Shown here: piece by piece, positions 53,703-62,613 of the stretch | How the letters are laid out: every line of letters starts with the position of its first letter | Numbering within the stretch: position 1 is the stretch's first letter | NCBI RefSeq assembly: GCF_024385525.1 | Contig: NZ_JANFLU010000004.1 | Location: forward strand, 218,179-282,178 | DNA length: 64,000 bases | Source: Arthrobacter sp. zg-Y238 | GTDB lineage: Bacteria; Actinomycetota; Actinomycetes; Actinomycetales; Micrococcaceae | Direction: 5' to 3' | Position numbers and translations under genes: made by a program | Notes under the pieces: generated by a model | The model's input: the letters and a program-made list of their open reading frames with translations, nothing else | Told to the model about the DNA's origin: nothing | Databases searched by the model: none

Positions 53703-54412
53703 CCGAGGTAAACAAGGAAAAGGAAAATCAGGTGACTGAAGCTACAGCTGCTGAGGCAACTGAGACCAAGGAAGCCGCAGCCACCGGTACCGACGACCGC
53801 CGCGGCGGACGTCGCGGCGAGCAGCGCGGCTCCGACCGTGGAGGCCGCGGCGAACGCGGTGGCCGCGGTGGCCGCGACGGCGGACGCAACGATGAGAAGG
53901 ACAAGTTCATTGAACGCGTCGTGACCATCAACCGCGTTGCCAAGGTGGTCAAGGGTGGCCGTCGCTTCAGCTTCACCGCCCTCGTTGTTGTCGGTGACGG
54001 CAACGGCATGGTCGGCGTTGGCTACGGCAAGGCAAAGGAAGTTCCCTCCGCCATCGCAAAGGCCGTTGAAGAAGCCAAGAAGACCTTCTTCCGCGTCCCG
54101 CGCATCGGTGGAACCATCCCGCACCTCGTCCAGGGTGAAGCTGCTGCAGGCGTCGTCCTGCTGCGTCCGGCTTCCCCGGGTACCGGTGTTATCGCCGGTG
54201 GTCCGGTCCGCGCCATTCTCGAATGCGCCGGTATCCACGACGTCCTGTCCAAGTCGCTCGGGTCCTCCAACGCCATCAACATCGTGCACGCCACGGTTGA
54301 TGCGCTGAAGCGCCTCGAAGAGCCCCAGGCAGTGGCAGCACGCCGCGGCCTTCCGCTCGACCAGGTCGTTCCCTACGCGATGCTCCGCAACATGCAGAAG
54401 GCAGGTGCCTGA
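53699..54412 (+). CDS. rpsE: Ribosomal protein S5, with RGG-rich N-terminal extension
   Basis: 30S protein at the mRNA entry and decoding region. 237 residues from the GTG overlapping rplR; a GTG at 53732 is an alternative. Residues 1-65 are an extension: Thr/Glu/Ala-rich first, then an Arg-Gly block ([20 protein letters not shown]) resembling RGG RNA-binding boxes. The S5 core follows with [36 protein letters not shown] and [17 protein letters not shown]. The spectinomycin loop region shows no obvious deletion. Confidence 0.98.
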   Translation: MTEVNKEKENQVTEATAAEATETKEAAATGTDDRRGGRRGEQRGSDRGGRGERGGRGGRDGGRNDEKDKFIERVVTINRVAKVVKGGRRFSFTALVVVGDGNGMVGVGYGKAKEVPSAIAKAVEEAKKTFFRVPRIGGTIPHLVQGEAAAGVVLLRPASPGTGVIAGGPVRAILECAGIHDVLSKSLGSSNAINIVHATVDALKRLEEPQAVAARRGLPLDQVVPYAMLRNMQKAGA

Positions 54413-54624
54413 TGTCGACTCCGAAGAACGTCGCCGTTAGCACGGCTCGACTGGAAATCACTCAGATCAAGTCCACCATCGGTGGTAAGCAGAATCAGCG
54501 CGACACGCTGCGTTCACTGGGCCTGAAGCACATCGGCGACTCCGTCGTCCGTACTGCTGATGCAGTGACCGTTGGCATGATCAACACGGTTCCGCACCTC
54601 GTGAAGGTTGAGGAGGCGAAGTAA
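54412..54624 (+). CDS. rpmD: Ribosomal protein L30
   Basis: Small 50S protein, 70 residues. Its ATG shares one base with the rpsE stop (TGATG). [20 protein letters not shown] and [10 protein letters not shown] define the family. rplO starts one base after its TAA. Confidence 0.97.
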   Translation: MSTPKNVAVSTARLEITQIKSTIGGKQNQRDTLRSLGLKHIGDSVVRTADAVTVGMINTVPHLVKVEEAK

Positions 54625-54625
54625 C

Positions 54626-55081
54626 ATGCCCGAAGAAAACAGAACTCTGAAGGTCCATCACCTGCGTCCGGCACCCGGTGCCAAGACGGCCAAGACCCGC
54701 GTAGGCCGCGGTGAAGGTTCCAAGGGTAAGACGGCAGGCCGCGGTACCAAGGGTACGGCTGCCCGCTACCAGGTCAAGGCAGGCTTCGCAGGCGGGCAGC
54801 TTCCGCTGCACATGCGTCTGCCGAAGCTGCGCGGCTTCAAGAACCCGTTCCGGGTCGAGTTCCAGGTTGTAAACCTGGACAAGATCTCGGAGCTGTTCCC
54901 CGAAGGCGGCGCCGTGGATATCGAAGCACTGGTTGCCAAGGGTGCGGTTCGCAAGAACCAGCCCGTGAAGGTTCTCGGCTCCGGCGACATCACCGTCAAG
55001 GTTGATGTCTCCGCCAACGCCTTCTCCGCCAGCGCTGCAGAAAAGATCGCCGCAGCCGGCGGATCCACCACCACGGTCTAA
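54626..55081 (+). CDS. rplO: Ribosomal protein L15
   Basis: Late-assembly 50S protein. 151 residues from the ATG at 54626, with GAGGAGGCG upstream. The Gly/Lys-rich N terminus [20 protein letters not shown] and [20 protein letters not shown] are typical. A strong hairpin and a probable new promoter separate it from secY. Confidence 0.98.
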   Translation: MPEENRTLKVHHLRPAPGAKTAKTRVGRGEGSKGKTAGRGTKGTAARYQVKAGFAGGQLPLHMRLPKLRGFKNPFRVEFQVVNLDKISELFPEGGAVDIEALVAKGAVRKNQPVKVLGSGDITVKVDVSANAFSASAAEKIAAAGGSTTTV

Positions 55082-55168
55082 GACCTCGTGGCGGGTCTGT
55101 TTCCCTCCCCGTCCGGGCGCATTGCGTATACCGGCGGGGGAGGGGCGCACGATCCAACGTTTCACCAC

Positions 55169-55208
55169 TGAACTCCTGGCGGACCCTATCCGGTCCGCCG
55201 GGAGTTCA
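55169..55208 (+). terminator. Long hairpin between rplO and secY
   Basis: TGAACTCCTGGCGGACC (55169-55185) pairs with GGTCCGCCGGGAGTTCA (55192-55208): 17 pairs with one T-G wobble and a six-base loop CTATCC. GTTCCGTTTAA follows, a poor T-tract. It probably terminates or attenuates ribosomal readthrough into secY. Confidence 0.7.
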
Positions 55209-55233
55209 GTTCCGTTTAAGGCAACTACCGCGT

Positions 55234-55276
55234 CCCGTACGGCGTTAACGCAGTACGGGCCGCGAGCGGCTAGACT
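55234..55276 (+). promoter_or_regulatory. secY promoter region with 26-bp palindrome
   Basis: CCCGTAC (55234-55240) and GTACGGG (55253-55259) flank the perfect inner palindrome GCGTTAACGC (55242-55251). Only the 55241/55252 pair breaks symmetry. TAGACT at 55271-55276 is a -10-like element, so the palindrome covers the -35 position of a secY-adk-map promoter and could be a repressor site or overlap a DNA-bending factor site. Confidence 0.55.
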
Positions 55277-55326
55277 CTGTTTCTGTCACAAGTCCGGAAC
55301 GGACTTTCCAAACTTCAGGAGGACGC

Positions 55327-56637
55327 TTGCTTAGCGCTATTGGCCGGGCTTTCCGGACACCAGACCTGCGACGCAAGCTGTTGTTTACGCTGGGAATCAT
55401 CACTATCTTCCGCATGGGTGCTTTTATCCCGGCCCCGGGTGTTGACTACGGCAATGTGCAGCAGTGCTTGAATCTGGGTGCCACCTCCGGTGGTATTTAC
55501 CAGTTCGTCAATCTTTTCAGCGGCGGTGCGCTGCTGCAGGTCTCCATCTTTGCCCTCGGCATCATGCCCTACATCACCGCCAGCATCATTGTTCAGCTGC
55601 TGCGCGTCGTGATCCCGCACTTCCAGGCCCTTTACGACGAGGGCCAGCAGGGCCAGTCGAAGCTGACCCAGTACACGCGGTACCTCACCATCGCGCTGGG
55701 CCTGCTCAACGCCACGACCGTCGTCTCCCTGGCCCGTTCGGGCGCGCTCTTCAACAACCAGTGCGCCCTGCCGATCATCCCGGACGACAACATGGTCACC
55801 GTCCTGCTGCTCATCGTCACGCTGACGGCCGGTACCGGCGTCATCATGTGGATGGGCGAGCTCGTCACGGAAAAGGGTGTGGGCAACGGTATGTCGCTGC
55901 TCATCTTCACCTCCATCGCGGCGTCCTTCCCCAGCGCCCTTGGCGCGATCCTCAGCGCGCAGGGCTGGACCATCTTCCTGGCCGTCATTGCTGTCGGCAT
56001 CCTGACGGTGGCCCTGGTCATCTTCGTGGAGCAGTCGCAGCGCCGCATTCCGGTGCAGTACGCCAAGCGCATGGTCGGCCGGCGTACGGTCGGCGGCACC
56101 AACACCTACATCCCGATCAAGGTCAACATGGCCGGCGTGATCCCCGTGATCTTCGCGTCCTCCATGCTCTACCTGCCCAGCCTGCTGGCGCAGTTCAATA
56201 CGCCCGAGCAGGGCACGCCGCCGGGATGGGTGGTCTGGATCAACAACTACCTCGTCAGCGGCGACCACCCGCTGTACATGCTGGTGTACTTCCTGCTGAT
56301 CGTCTTCTTCACCTACTTCTACGTCTCCATCACGTTCAACCCGGACGAAGTTTCGGAGAACATGAAGAAGTACGGCGGCTTCATTCCCGGCATCCGGGCC
56401 GGCCGCCCCACCGCCGAATACCTGCAGTACGTGCTCTCCCGGATCACGCTGCCCGGCGCCCTTTACCTGGGCTTTGTCGCCCTGATCCCGCTGATTGCTC
56501 TGGTGTTGGTTGGAGCTAACCAGAACTTCCCGTTCGGCGGAACGTCAATCCTCATCATGGTTGGTGTGGGACTGGAAACGGTTAAGCAAATTGACGCGCA
56601 GCTCCAGCAACGTCACTACGAAGGGTTATTGCGATGA
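55327..56637 (+). CDS. secY: SecY, preprotein translocase channel
   Basis: Central ten-helix channel of the Sec translocon. 436 residues from a TTG at 55327, placed after CAGGAGGA; the first residues LSAIGRAFRTPDLRRKLLFTL are the usual opening. The plug and helix-2 region (GGALLQVSIFALGIMPYITA) and cytosolic loop with QSQRRIPVQYAKR are intact. Its stop overlaps the adk ATG (ATGA). SecE is encoded at 1149. Confidence 0.97.
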   Translation: MLSAIGRAFRTPDLRRKLLFTLGIITIFRMGAFIPAPGVDYGNVQQCLNLGATSGGIYQFVNLFSGGALLQVSIFALGIMPYITASIIVQLLRVVIPHFQALYDEGQQGQSKLTQYTRYLTIALGLLNATTVVSLARSGALFNNQCALPIIPDDNMVTVLLLIVTLTAGTGVIMWMGELVTEKGVGNGMSLLIFTSIAASFPSALGAILSAQGWTIFLAVIAVGILTVALVIFVEQSQRRIPVQYAKRMVGRRTVGGTNTYIPIKVNMAGVIPVIFASSMLYLPSLLAQFNTPEQGTPPGWVVWINNYLVSGDHPLYMLVYFLLIVFFTYFYVSITFNPDEVSENMKKYGGFIPGIRAGRPTAEYLQYVLSRITLPGALYLGFVALIPLIALVLVGANQNFPFGGTSILIMVGVGLETVKQIDAQLQQRHYEGLLR

Positions 56638-57206
56638 CAAGAATGCTCATTATCGGGCCTCCCGGCGCCGGTAAAGGAACTCAGGCCGCTCGGATCTCGG
56701 ACCGGCTCGGTGTCACGGCAATATCAACCGGCGACATTTTCCGTTTCAACGTCAAGGAGCAGACTCCGCTCGGCGTGGAAGCAAAGAAGTACATCGACGC
56801 CGGCAACTTCGTTCCGGATTCCGTCACCAACGACATGGTCCGCACCCGGCTCACCGAGGACGACGTCGAATCGGGCTTCCTGCTGGACGGTTACCCGCGC
56901 ACAGTGGCGCAGGTCGAGGAACTCGACGACATCCTTGCCGGCAACGGCCAGAAGCTCGACGCGGTGCTCCTCCTGACGGCCGACGACGACGAACTCGTTG
57001 CCCGCCTGCTGCGGCGCGCGGAACTCGAAGGCCGCAGCGATGACACCGAAGACGTCATCCGGCACCGCCTGGACCTGTACAAGCAGCAGACAGGCGACGT
57101 CGTCGCCCGCTACGAGGACCGCGGAATCGTGACCCGCGTGGATGGCCTCGGCGGCATCGACGACGTCACCGAGCGCGTCATGGAAGCACTGAAGGACCTG
57201 CGCTAA
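56634..57206 (+). CDS. adk: Adenylate kinase
   Basis: Interconverts AMP + ATP and 2 ADP. 190 residues, the short form lacking the zinc-binding LID insertion. P-loop GPPGAGKGTQ at 8-17, AMP-binding region SNRLGVTAISTGD-like (DRLGVTAISTGDIFR), DGYPRT motif near 85 and short LID RRAELEGRSDDTEDVIRHR. It overlaps secY by four bases and precedes map, the usual secY-adk-map order. Confidence 0.97.
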   Translation: MTRMLIIGPPGAGKGTQAARISDRLGVTAISTGDIFRFNVKEQTPLGVEAKKYIDAGNFVPDSVTNDMVRTRLTEDDVESGFLLDGYPRTVAQVEELDDILAGNGQKLDAVLLLTADDDELVARLLRRAELEGRSDDTEDVIRHRLDLYKQQTGDVVARYEDRGIVTRVDGLGGIDDVTERVMEALKDLR

Positions 57207-57251
57207 GAAAGACCGGCGCAAAAAGTTATCCGCTAGGAAGTTAGAAGACAC

Positions 57252-58076
57252 ATGTTCGGCCAGCCTCGAATCGAATACAAAACCAACGAGCAGATGCGCA
57301 TCATGCGCGAAGCCGGCCTTGTTTTGATCTCAGCGCTCGACGCAGCGGTCAAGGCCGCCGACGTCGGCGTCAGTACACGCGAAATCGATGCGGTTTTTGC
57401 CCGGGTGCTCAAGGAAGCGGGAGCTACCTCCAACTTCCTGGGGTACTACGACTACCCGGCAACGGTCTGCACGTCCGTGAATGAAGAAGTTGTCCACGGT
57501 ATTCCGGGGGACCGGGTGCTGCAGGACGGCGACATCATTTCCATCGACGGCGGTGCAGTGGTGAACGGCTGGCACTCGGACTCCGCGCGTACCGTGATCG
57601 TGGGTACGCCGGATCCGGAGGACCAGCGGCTGTCGGACGTCACCGAGAATGCCATGTGGCACGGCATTGCCGCTGCCGCGAAGGGCAAGTTCGTGGGCGA
57701 TATCGGCGACGCCGTGGACGACTACGTCAACAGCGTCCCGGGCAGGAAACTGGGAATCCTCGAGGACTATGTCGGCCACGGCATCGGCACTGAAATGCAC
57801 CAGGCACCTGACGTCCTGAACTACCGCACGGGACACCGGGGACCGAAGCTGCGGCCGGGCCTGTGCCTGGCCATTGAGCCGATGCTGGTGCGCGGCAAGA
57901 TCCTCACCCGCACGCTCGATGATGACTGGACAGTTGTCACCGAGGACGGCAGCCGTTCCAGCCAGTGGGAGCACTCCGTCGCGATCCATGAAAAGGGGAT
58001 CTGGGTGCTCACGGCGCCCGACGGCGGCGCGTCCCGGCTGGAACCGCTGGGTGTCACCCCGGTTCCGATTCCCTAG
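57252..58076 (+). CDS. map: Methionine aminopeptidase, type I
   Basis: Removes the initiator methionine from nascent proteins. 274 residues. The dinuclear metal site can be assigned as Asp99 (SIDGGAV), Asp110 (WHSDSART), His176 (YVGHGIG), Glu209 (LAIEPM) and Glu240 (QWEHSVAI). No N-terminal SH3-binding extension is present. A terminator follows 26 bases after the stop. Confidence 0.97.
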   Translation: MFGQPRIEYKTNEQMRIMREAGLVLISALDAAVKAADVGVSTREIDAVFARVLKEAGATSNFLGYYDYPATVCTSVNEEVVHGIPGDRVLQDGDIISIDGGAVVNGWHSDSARTVIVGTPDPEDQRLSDVTENAMWHGIAAAAKGKFVGDIGDAVDDYVNSVPGRKLGILEDYVGHGIGTEMHQAPDVLNYRTGHRGPKLRPGLCLAIEPMLVRGKILTRTLDDDWTVVTEDGSRSSQWEHSVAIHEKGIWVLTAPDGGASRLEPLGVTPVPIP

Positions 58077-58102
58077 GGAATCCTTCGCATGTACCAAACC
58101 AG

Positions 58103-58133
58103 CAGGCCCCGTTCCCTTCCGGAACGGGGCCTG
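58103..58133 (+). terminator. Terminator after map
   Basis: CAGGCCCCGTTCC (58103-58115) pairs perfectly with GGAACGGGGCCTG (58121-58133) around CTTCC. A short T-run (GTTTG) comes seven bases later. It separates the spc-secY unit from infA. Confidence 0.8.
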
Positions 58134-58376
58134 CCGGCGTTTGGGGAGCCGAAACAGCCGGACCAAAGTGCCGCGGCGGGAACTGGACAGCGGGAGCGAT
58201 TTAACTTATGGGGGGTCTTCCCGTAGAGTTATCTGTTGGTTGTCTCTACATTCGTGCCCGGATTGACCGCTTTCGATGCCTTGTGTGCCGATGCGGTTGG
58301 CTGGGCCGGGGTGACGGCCACATTCGAAAAACCGTTGCCGGCGTCAAAGCCGGCGACACAGACGTTAGCGGAGGAT
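58134..58376 (+). promoter_or_regulatory. infA upstream region
   Basis: Gene-free region following the map terminator. It should hold the promoter of infA-rpmJ-rpsM-rpsK-rpoA-rplQ. AT-rich stretches TTTAACTTATGG (near 58200) and TAGAGTTAT (near 58226) are candidates, but no clean -35/-10 pair was found. Confidence 0.35.
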
Positions 58377-58598
58377 ATGGCCAAGAAAGACGGCGTCATT
58401 GAGATCGAGGGCTCGGTAAACGAAGCCCTGCCCAACGCGATGTTCCGCGTTGAGCTGGCCAACGGCCACATTGTGCTCGCACACATCTCGGGAAAGATGC
58501 GTCAACACTACATTCGCATCCTCCCTGGAGACCGCGTTGTGGTGGAACTTAGCCCGTACGACCTCACCCGGGGTCGCATCGTCTACCGCTACAAATAA
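58377..58598 (+). CDS. infA: Translation initiation factor IF-1
   Basis: Binds the 30S A site during initiation. 73 residues, a single S1/OB fold starting [20 protein letters not shown]. The ATG at 58377 follows GGAGGAT closely; the longer upstream frame is not IF-1-like. [19 protein letters not shown] contains the conserved rRNA-contacting segment. rpmJ follows after 83 bases. Confidence 0.98.
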   Translation: MAKKDGVIEIEGSVNEALPNAMFRVELANGHIVLAHISGKMRQHYIRILPGDRVVVELSPYDLTRGRIVYRYK

Positions 58599-58681
58599 AC
58601 CGCTGCAAAGACGGACAGCGGACCGCATTGCCGGTTCACTGACCGTTCAAGCTCAACCCTGCAACCACGCAAAGGAAAACC

Positions 58682-58795
58682 ATGAAGGTCCAGCCGAGCG
58701 TCAAGCAGATCTGCGATAAGTGCAAGGTGATTCGCCGTAACGGTCGAGTCATGGTGATCTGCGAGAACCCGCGCCACAAGCAGCGTCAGGGCTAA
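58682..58795 (+). CDS. rpmJ: Ribosomal protein L36 (zinc-binding form)
   Basis: Smallest ribosomal protein, 37 residues from the ATG at 58682 to TAA at 58793-58795, with AAAGGAAAA upstream. [20 protein letters not shown] carries Cys11 and Cys14, and Cys27 and His32 complete a CxxC-x12-C-x4-H zinc ribbon. This is the zinc-containing paralogue type. It is easily missed because of its length but is unmistakable and sits in its canonical place between infA and rpsM. Confidence 0.97.
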   Translation: MKVQPSVKQICDKCKVIRRNGRVMVICENPRHKQRQG

Positions 58796-58996
58796 TCAGC
58801 TTCTCTAGCTCCGGGGTCCGAAAGGACAACGGTAAGAGGGCCCCTGATTTCAGGGATCAGCCCACGCGTAGTTAATTCAATATGGCAGTGCAGCGTCTAT
58901 ACGCGTGACGCATACCCCCGGTACGGAGGCCGGGGACCTGGCAACAGGGACGCACTGCTTCAGACCTCCGGTAATAACCAAAGGAGAACCGCCGAT

Positions 58997-59374
58997 ATGG
59001 CACGTCTCGCTGGCGTTGACATTCCCCGCGAAAAGCGGGTAGTGATTGCGCTTACCTACATCTACGGCGTGGGCAAGACCCGTGCAGAGCAGACCCTTGT
59101 AGAGACCGGCATCAGCCCGGAAACTCGCGTCAAGGACCTCACCGACGCTGAACTCGTTCAGCTGCGTGACTACATCGAGGGCAACTTCAAGGTTGAGGGT
59201 GACCTCCGCCGTGAGGTGGCCGCCGACATTCGCCGCAAGGTTGAAATCGGCAGCTACCAGGGCATCCGGCACCGCCGCGGCATGCCCGTCCACGGTCAGC
59301 GCACGAAGACCAACGCTCGTACCCGCAAGGGCCCGAAGCGCACCGTTGCCGGTAAGAAGAAGGCCGGCCGCTAA
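58997..59374 (+). CDS. rpsM: Ribosomal protein S13
   Basis: 30S head protein forming bridge B1 with L5. 125 residues from the ATG at 58997, with AAGGAGAA upstream. [25 protein letters not shown] opening, and the basic C terminus [20 protein letters not shown]. The 201-base gap from rpmJ contains no gene and may be the leader of an alpha-operon transcript. Confidence 0.98.
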   Translation: MARLAGVDIPREKRVVIALTYIYGVGKTRAEQTLVETGISPETRVKDLTDAELVQLRDYIEGNFKVEGDLRREVAADIRRKVEIGSYQGIRHRRGMPVHGQRTKTNARTRKGPKRTVAGKKKAGR

Positions 59375-59440
59375 ATAAGCGGTCTTTCGGCCACGGCCCG
59401 AATCCGGGCCACCTAAACCAAACTCTTTGTAGGAGAAGTA

Positions 59441-59842
59441 ATGCCCCCCAAGACTCGTGGAGCGGTCCGCAAACCGCGTCGCAAGGATAAGAAGAATATC
59501 GCGCTCGGCCAGGCGCATATCAAGAGCACCTTCAACAACACCATCGTGTCCATCACGGACCCGTCCGGTGCTGTTATCTCATGGGCTTCCGCCGGTGAGG
59601 TTGGCTTCAAGGGCTCGCGTAAGTCCACCCCGTTCGCTGCTCAGATGGCTGCTGAAGCTGCCGCAAAGCGCGCACAGGAGCACGGCGTCCGCAAGGTCGA
59701 CGTCTTCGTGAAGGGTCCGGGCTCCGGTCGCGAGACCGCCATCCGTTCGCTGCAGGCCACCGGCCTGGAGGTTGGCTCCATTCAGGATGTCACTCCGAGC
59801 GCACACAACGGTTGCCGTCCCCCGAAGCGCCGCCGCGTATAA
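59441..59842 (+). CDS. rpsK: Ribosomal protein S11
   Basis: 30S platform protein. 133 residues. [20 protein letters not shown] and the C-terminal [17 protein letters not shown] are diagnostic. There is no rpsD between it and rpoA, as in Streptomyces and unlike Mycobacterium, so S4 must be encoded elsewhere. Confidence 0.98.
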   Translation: MPPKTRGAVRKPRRKDKKNIALGQAHIKSTFNNTIVSITDPSGAVISWASAGEVGFKGSRKSTPFAAQMAAEAAAKRAQEHGVRKVDVFVKGPGSGRETAIRSLQATGLEVGSIQDVTPSAHNGCRPPKRRRV

Positions 59843-59865
59843 GCAGCACTGCGGTTCCGGTTTCC

Positions 59866-59905
59866 CCGGCGGGCTGCCCACTTTCACGAGTGGGCTGCCC
59901 GCCGG
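59866..59905 (+). other. 17-bp hairpin between rpsK and rpoA
   Basis: 59866-59882 pairs with 59889-59905 around loop TTCACG; the only interruption is one T-T mismatch (59875/59896). There is no T-tract. It lies 24 bases past rpsK and about 120 before rpoA, suiting differential expression of rpoA relative to ribosomal protein genes. Confidence 0.7.
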
Positions 59906-60023
59906 AGGGCGCCGGTCCCGGGCTGGCTGTTAGCCGTCCAAGACGCCCGCGGAAGACCCGTCGTCGTCGTTTCCACCATTTGTGTTGCGTCATATAGCGG
60001 ATGCTCGCTGAAAGGAAATGCAA

Positions 60024-61034
60024 GTGCTCATTGCACAGCGCCCCACCCTCACTGAAGAAGTCGTAGCCGACAACCGCTCACGGTTCATCATTGAACCCCT
60101 GGAGCCGGGTTTCGGTTACACCCTTGGTAACTCCCTCCGTCGTACCCTGCTGTCCTCCATTCCCGGTGCCGCTGTAACCAGCATCCGCATCGAGGGCGTG
60201 CTGCACGAGTTCACGACGGTTCCCGGCGTCAAGGAAGATGTCACCGAGATCATCCTGAACGTCAAGAACCTCTCGGTTTCCTCCGAACACGACGAACCCG
60301 TTGTGGCTTACCTGCGCAAGCAGGGCCCCGGCGTGGTTACGGCTGCGGACATCGCTCCGCCGGCCGGCGTGGAGTTCCACAACCCCGACCTGCACATCGC
60401 CACGCTGAACTCGAAGGGCAAGTTCGAACTCGAACTGACCATCGAGCGCGGCCGCGGCTACGTGTCGGCCAGCCAGAACAAGTCCGGTGACCAGGAAATC
60501 GGCCGCATCCCGGTCGACTCCATCTACTCGCCGGTCCTGAAGGTGACCTTCCGCGTGGAGGCCACCCGTGTTGAGCAGCGCACCGACTTCGATCGCTTGA
60601 TCGTTGACGTTGAAACCAAGGATGCCATTGCACCGCGCGACGCTGTCGCCTCTGCCGGTACCACCCTGGTTGAGCTGTTCGGCCTGGCACGTGAACTCAA
60701 CACCGCCGCTGAAGGTATCGAAATCGGTCCGAGCCCCACGGATGCCGCACTGGCAGCCGACATGGCACTGCCGATCGAAGACCTCGAGCTGACCGTGCGT
60801 TCGTACAACTGCCTCAAGCGCGAAGGCATCCACACCGTGGGTGAACTCGTAGCCCGCTCCGAGGCTGACCTGATGGACATCCGCAACTTCGGCGCGAAGT
60901 CCATCGACGAGGTGAAGGCAAAGCTGGTTGAACTGGGTCTGTCCCTGAAGGATTCCCCTCCCGGGTTCGACCTGGCCGCCCGTGCCGCAGCTATTGAAGA
61001 GGACGAGTCCGAGTACTCGGACGACGAGCTCTAA
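60024..61034 (+). CDS. rpoA: RNA polymerase alpha subunit
   Basis: Assembly platform of RNA polymerase. 336 residues from the GTG at 60024 ([13 protein letters not shown]), which has GAAAGGA at a normal 7-base distance; the in-frame ATG at 60018 is too close to that site. The N-terminal domain has [20 protein letters not shown]. The C-terminal DNA/activator-binding domain has [20 protein letters not shown] and [15 protein letters not shown]. The tail is acidic. Partner subunits are at 8071 and 11761. Confidence 0.97.
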   Translation: MLIAQRPTLTEEVVADNRSRFIIEPLEPGFGYTLGNSLRRTLLSSIPGAAVTSIRIEGVLHEFTTVPGVKEDVTEIILNVKNLSVSSEHDEPVVAYLRKQGPGVVTAADIAPPAGVEFHNPDLHIATLNSKGKFELELTIERGRGYVSASQNKSGDQEIGRIPVDSIYSPVLKVTFRVEATRVEQRTDFDRLIVDVETKDAIAPRDAVASAGTTLVELFGLARELNTAAEGIEIGPSPTDAALAADMALPIEDLELTVRSYNCLKREGIHTVGELVARSEADLMDIRNFGAKSIDEVKAKLVELGLSLKDSPPGFDLAARAAAIEEDESEYSDDEL

Positions 61035-61099
61035 CTGAAGCAAATTCTTGCCGTTCGGGCCACTGAGCACCGCACGGCACCGTTTGAGGAGAAAAAGTA

Positions 61100-61645
61100 A
61101 TGCCTACACCCACCAAGGGTAAGCGCCTCGGAGGCAGCCCGGCACACCAGCGACTGATGCTGGCCAACCTTGCCGCGCAGCTGTTCGAGCACAAGCAGAT
61201 CACCACCACGGTGACCAAGGCCAAGCGTCTGCGTCCCTACGCAGAGCGCCTGATCACGTTCGCAAAGCGCGGGGACCTGTCCTCCCGCCGTCGCGTCCTG
61301 GCCCTGATCTCCGACAAGGGCATCGTCCACGAGCTCTTCACCGACATTGCTCCGGCAGTCGAGAAGCGCGACGGCGGCTACACCCGTATCACCAAGATCG
61401 GCAACCGCAAGGGCGACAACGCTCCCATGGCTGTCATCGAGCTGGTTCTGGAACCGCTTTCTGCCAAGCAGTCGGTTGTGGCTGAAGCCAGCACCGCTGC
61501 CGCTGCAGCCGCTCCGGCGCCTGCCGTTGAGTCTGCTGATTCCGCCGAGTCGGCAGAATCTGCCGATTCCGCTGAGTCCGCCGATTCTGCTGAGTCTGCC
61601 GACTCCGCTGATGAGGCTGTCGAAGAGACCGAAGAGAAGAAGTAA
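61100..61645 (+). CDS. rplQ: Ribosomal protein L17, with acidic repeat tail
   Basis: 50S protein near the tunnel exit. 181 residues against the usual 115-130. The core (1-120) has [20 protein letters not shown] and [20 protein letters not shown]. From about 125 there is an Ala-rich linker, and then a tail of repeated Ala-Asp-Ser / Ala-Glu-Ser triplets ending EEKK. At DNA level the tail is made of near-identical units (about 61527-61610). Family identity is certain; the tail's role is unknown. Confidence 0.97.
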   Translation: MPTPTKGKRLGGSPAHQRLMLANLAAQLFEHKQITTTVTKAKRLRPYAERLITFAKRGDLSSRRRVLALISDKGIVHELFTDIAPAVEKRDGGYTRITKIGNRKGDNAPMAVIELVLEPLSAKQSVVAEASTAAAAAAPAPAVESADSAESAESADSAESADSAESADSADEAVEETEEKK

Positions 61646-61674
61646 TTCTTCGCTGAGGTCCCGGTGCCCTTAAT

Positions 61675-62613
61675 ATGGGTGCTATGACTATTGAAAGGCC
61701 CGCCGTCCCCGAAATGGATGGCGGGCCTTTCCGCGTCCGGATGGACCTCGCCTATGACGGTGCGTCCTTCTCCGGCTGGGCAGCCCAGCCCGGACTGCGG
61801 ACCGTCCAGGGCCTGGTGGAAGATGCGTTGGCGGTCCTGCTGCGCCGTCCGGTTCGGACGACGGTGGCGGGGCGGACCGACGCCGGTGTCCACGCCCGCG
61901 GGCAGGTGGTGCACTTCGACCTCACCGCGTCCGAGTGGTACGGACTGGCCAGGGGCCGGGACCTGGATCCGGGAGTCTCGCTGCGGCGCAGGCTGCACGG
62001 GGTGCTGAACAAGGAGCTGACCATGTCGGCCCGGGAAGCCGGCCTCCAGCGCCGAGCCATCGACGCCCTCGGCGGGGCCGTGGAAGTACTGTCGGCCGTC
62101 CCGGCTCCGGCCGGTTTCGATGCCCGTTTCTCGGCCCTCTGGCGGCGGTACAGCTACCGCATCTGCGACCTTCCCGAAAACCGGGACCCGCTGACCCGGC
62201 ATACCACTCTGTGGTTCAAGGCGCCCCTGGACACAGACCGCATGAACGAAGCCGCAGCCGGCGTGCTGGGGATCCGGGACTTCCTCTCCTTCTGCAAACC
62301 GCGGACCGGCTCCACCACCACCCGCGAGCTCCTGGAGTTCAGCTTCCACCGCGGCGGTGACGGAATCATCACCACGCACATCCAGGCGGATGCCTTCTGC
62401 CACAACATGGTCCGCTCGCTGGTGGGCGGTTCACTGCTGGTCGGCTCGGGGGAGCGGCGCCCCCAATGGCTGGCCGAACGCATGTTCGCGCGGATCCGGG
62501 ACTCGAAGTCCCTGCTCGCCCCGCCGCACCCGCTGGTGCTGGAGGAAGTCCGCTACCCGGCAGCGTCAGAGCTGGCCCGGCGGGCCGAGCTGACCCGGGC
62601 GCAGCGCGAATAG
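61675..62613 (+). CDS. truA: tRNA pseudouridine(38-40) synthase TruA
   Basis: Converts uridines 38-40 of the tRNA anticodon arm to pseudouridine. 312 residues as drawn. The catalytic Asp69 is in VAGRTDAGVHARGQV, with RMDLAYDGASFSGWA before and SFCKPRTGSTTTREL after. The start is uncertain: ATG 61675 and 61684 lie upstream of a terminator-like hairpin that occupies 61694-61730, and ATG 61714 lies inside it. Conserved sequence begins only at about codon 18, so the real protein may be shorter. It follows rplQ after 29 bases, a common arrangement. Confidence 0.93.
   Translation: MGAMTIERPAVPEMDGGPFRVRMDLAYDGASFSGWAAQPGLRTVQGLVEDALAVLLRRPVRTTVAGRTDAGVHARGQVVHFDLTASEWYGLARGRDLDPGVSLRRRLHGVLNKELTMSAREAGLQRRAIDALGGAVEVLSAVPAPAGFDARFSALWRRYSYRICDLPENRDPLTRHTTLWFKAPLDTDRMNEAAAGVLGIRDFLSFCKPRTGSTTTRELLEFSFHRGGDGIITTHIQADAFCHNMVRSLVGGSLLVGSGERRPQWLAERMFARIRDSKSLLAPPHPLVLEEVRYPAASELARRAELTRAQRE
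61694..61730 (+). terminator. Terminator-like hairpin overlapping the start of truA
   Basis: AAAGGCCCGCC (61694-61704) pairs perfectly with GGCGGGCCTTT (61720-61730), loop of 15 bases. The T-ending 3' arm resembles an intrinsic terminator for rplQ, yet it lies within the annotated 5' coding part of truA. Confidence 0.6.
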
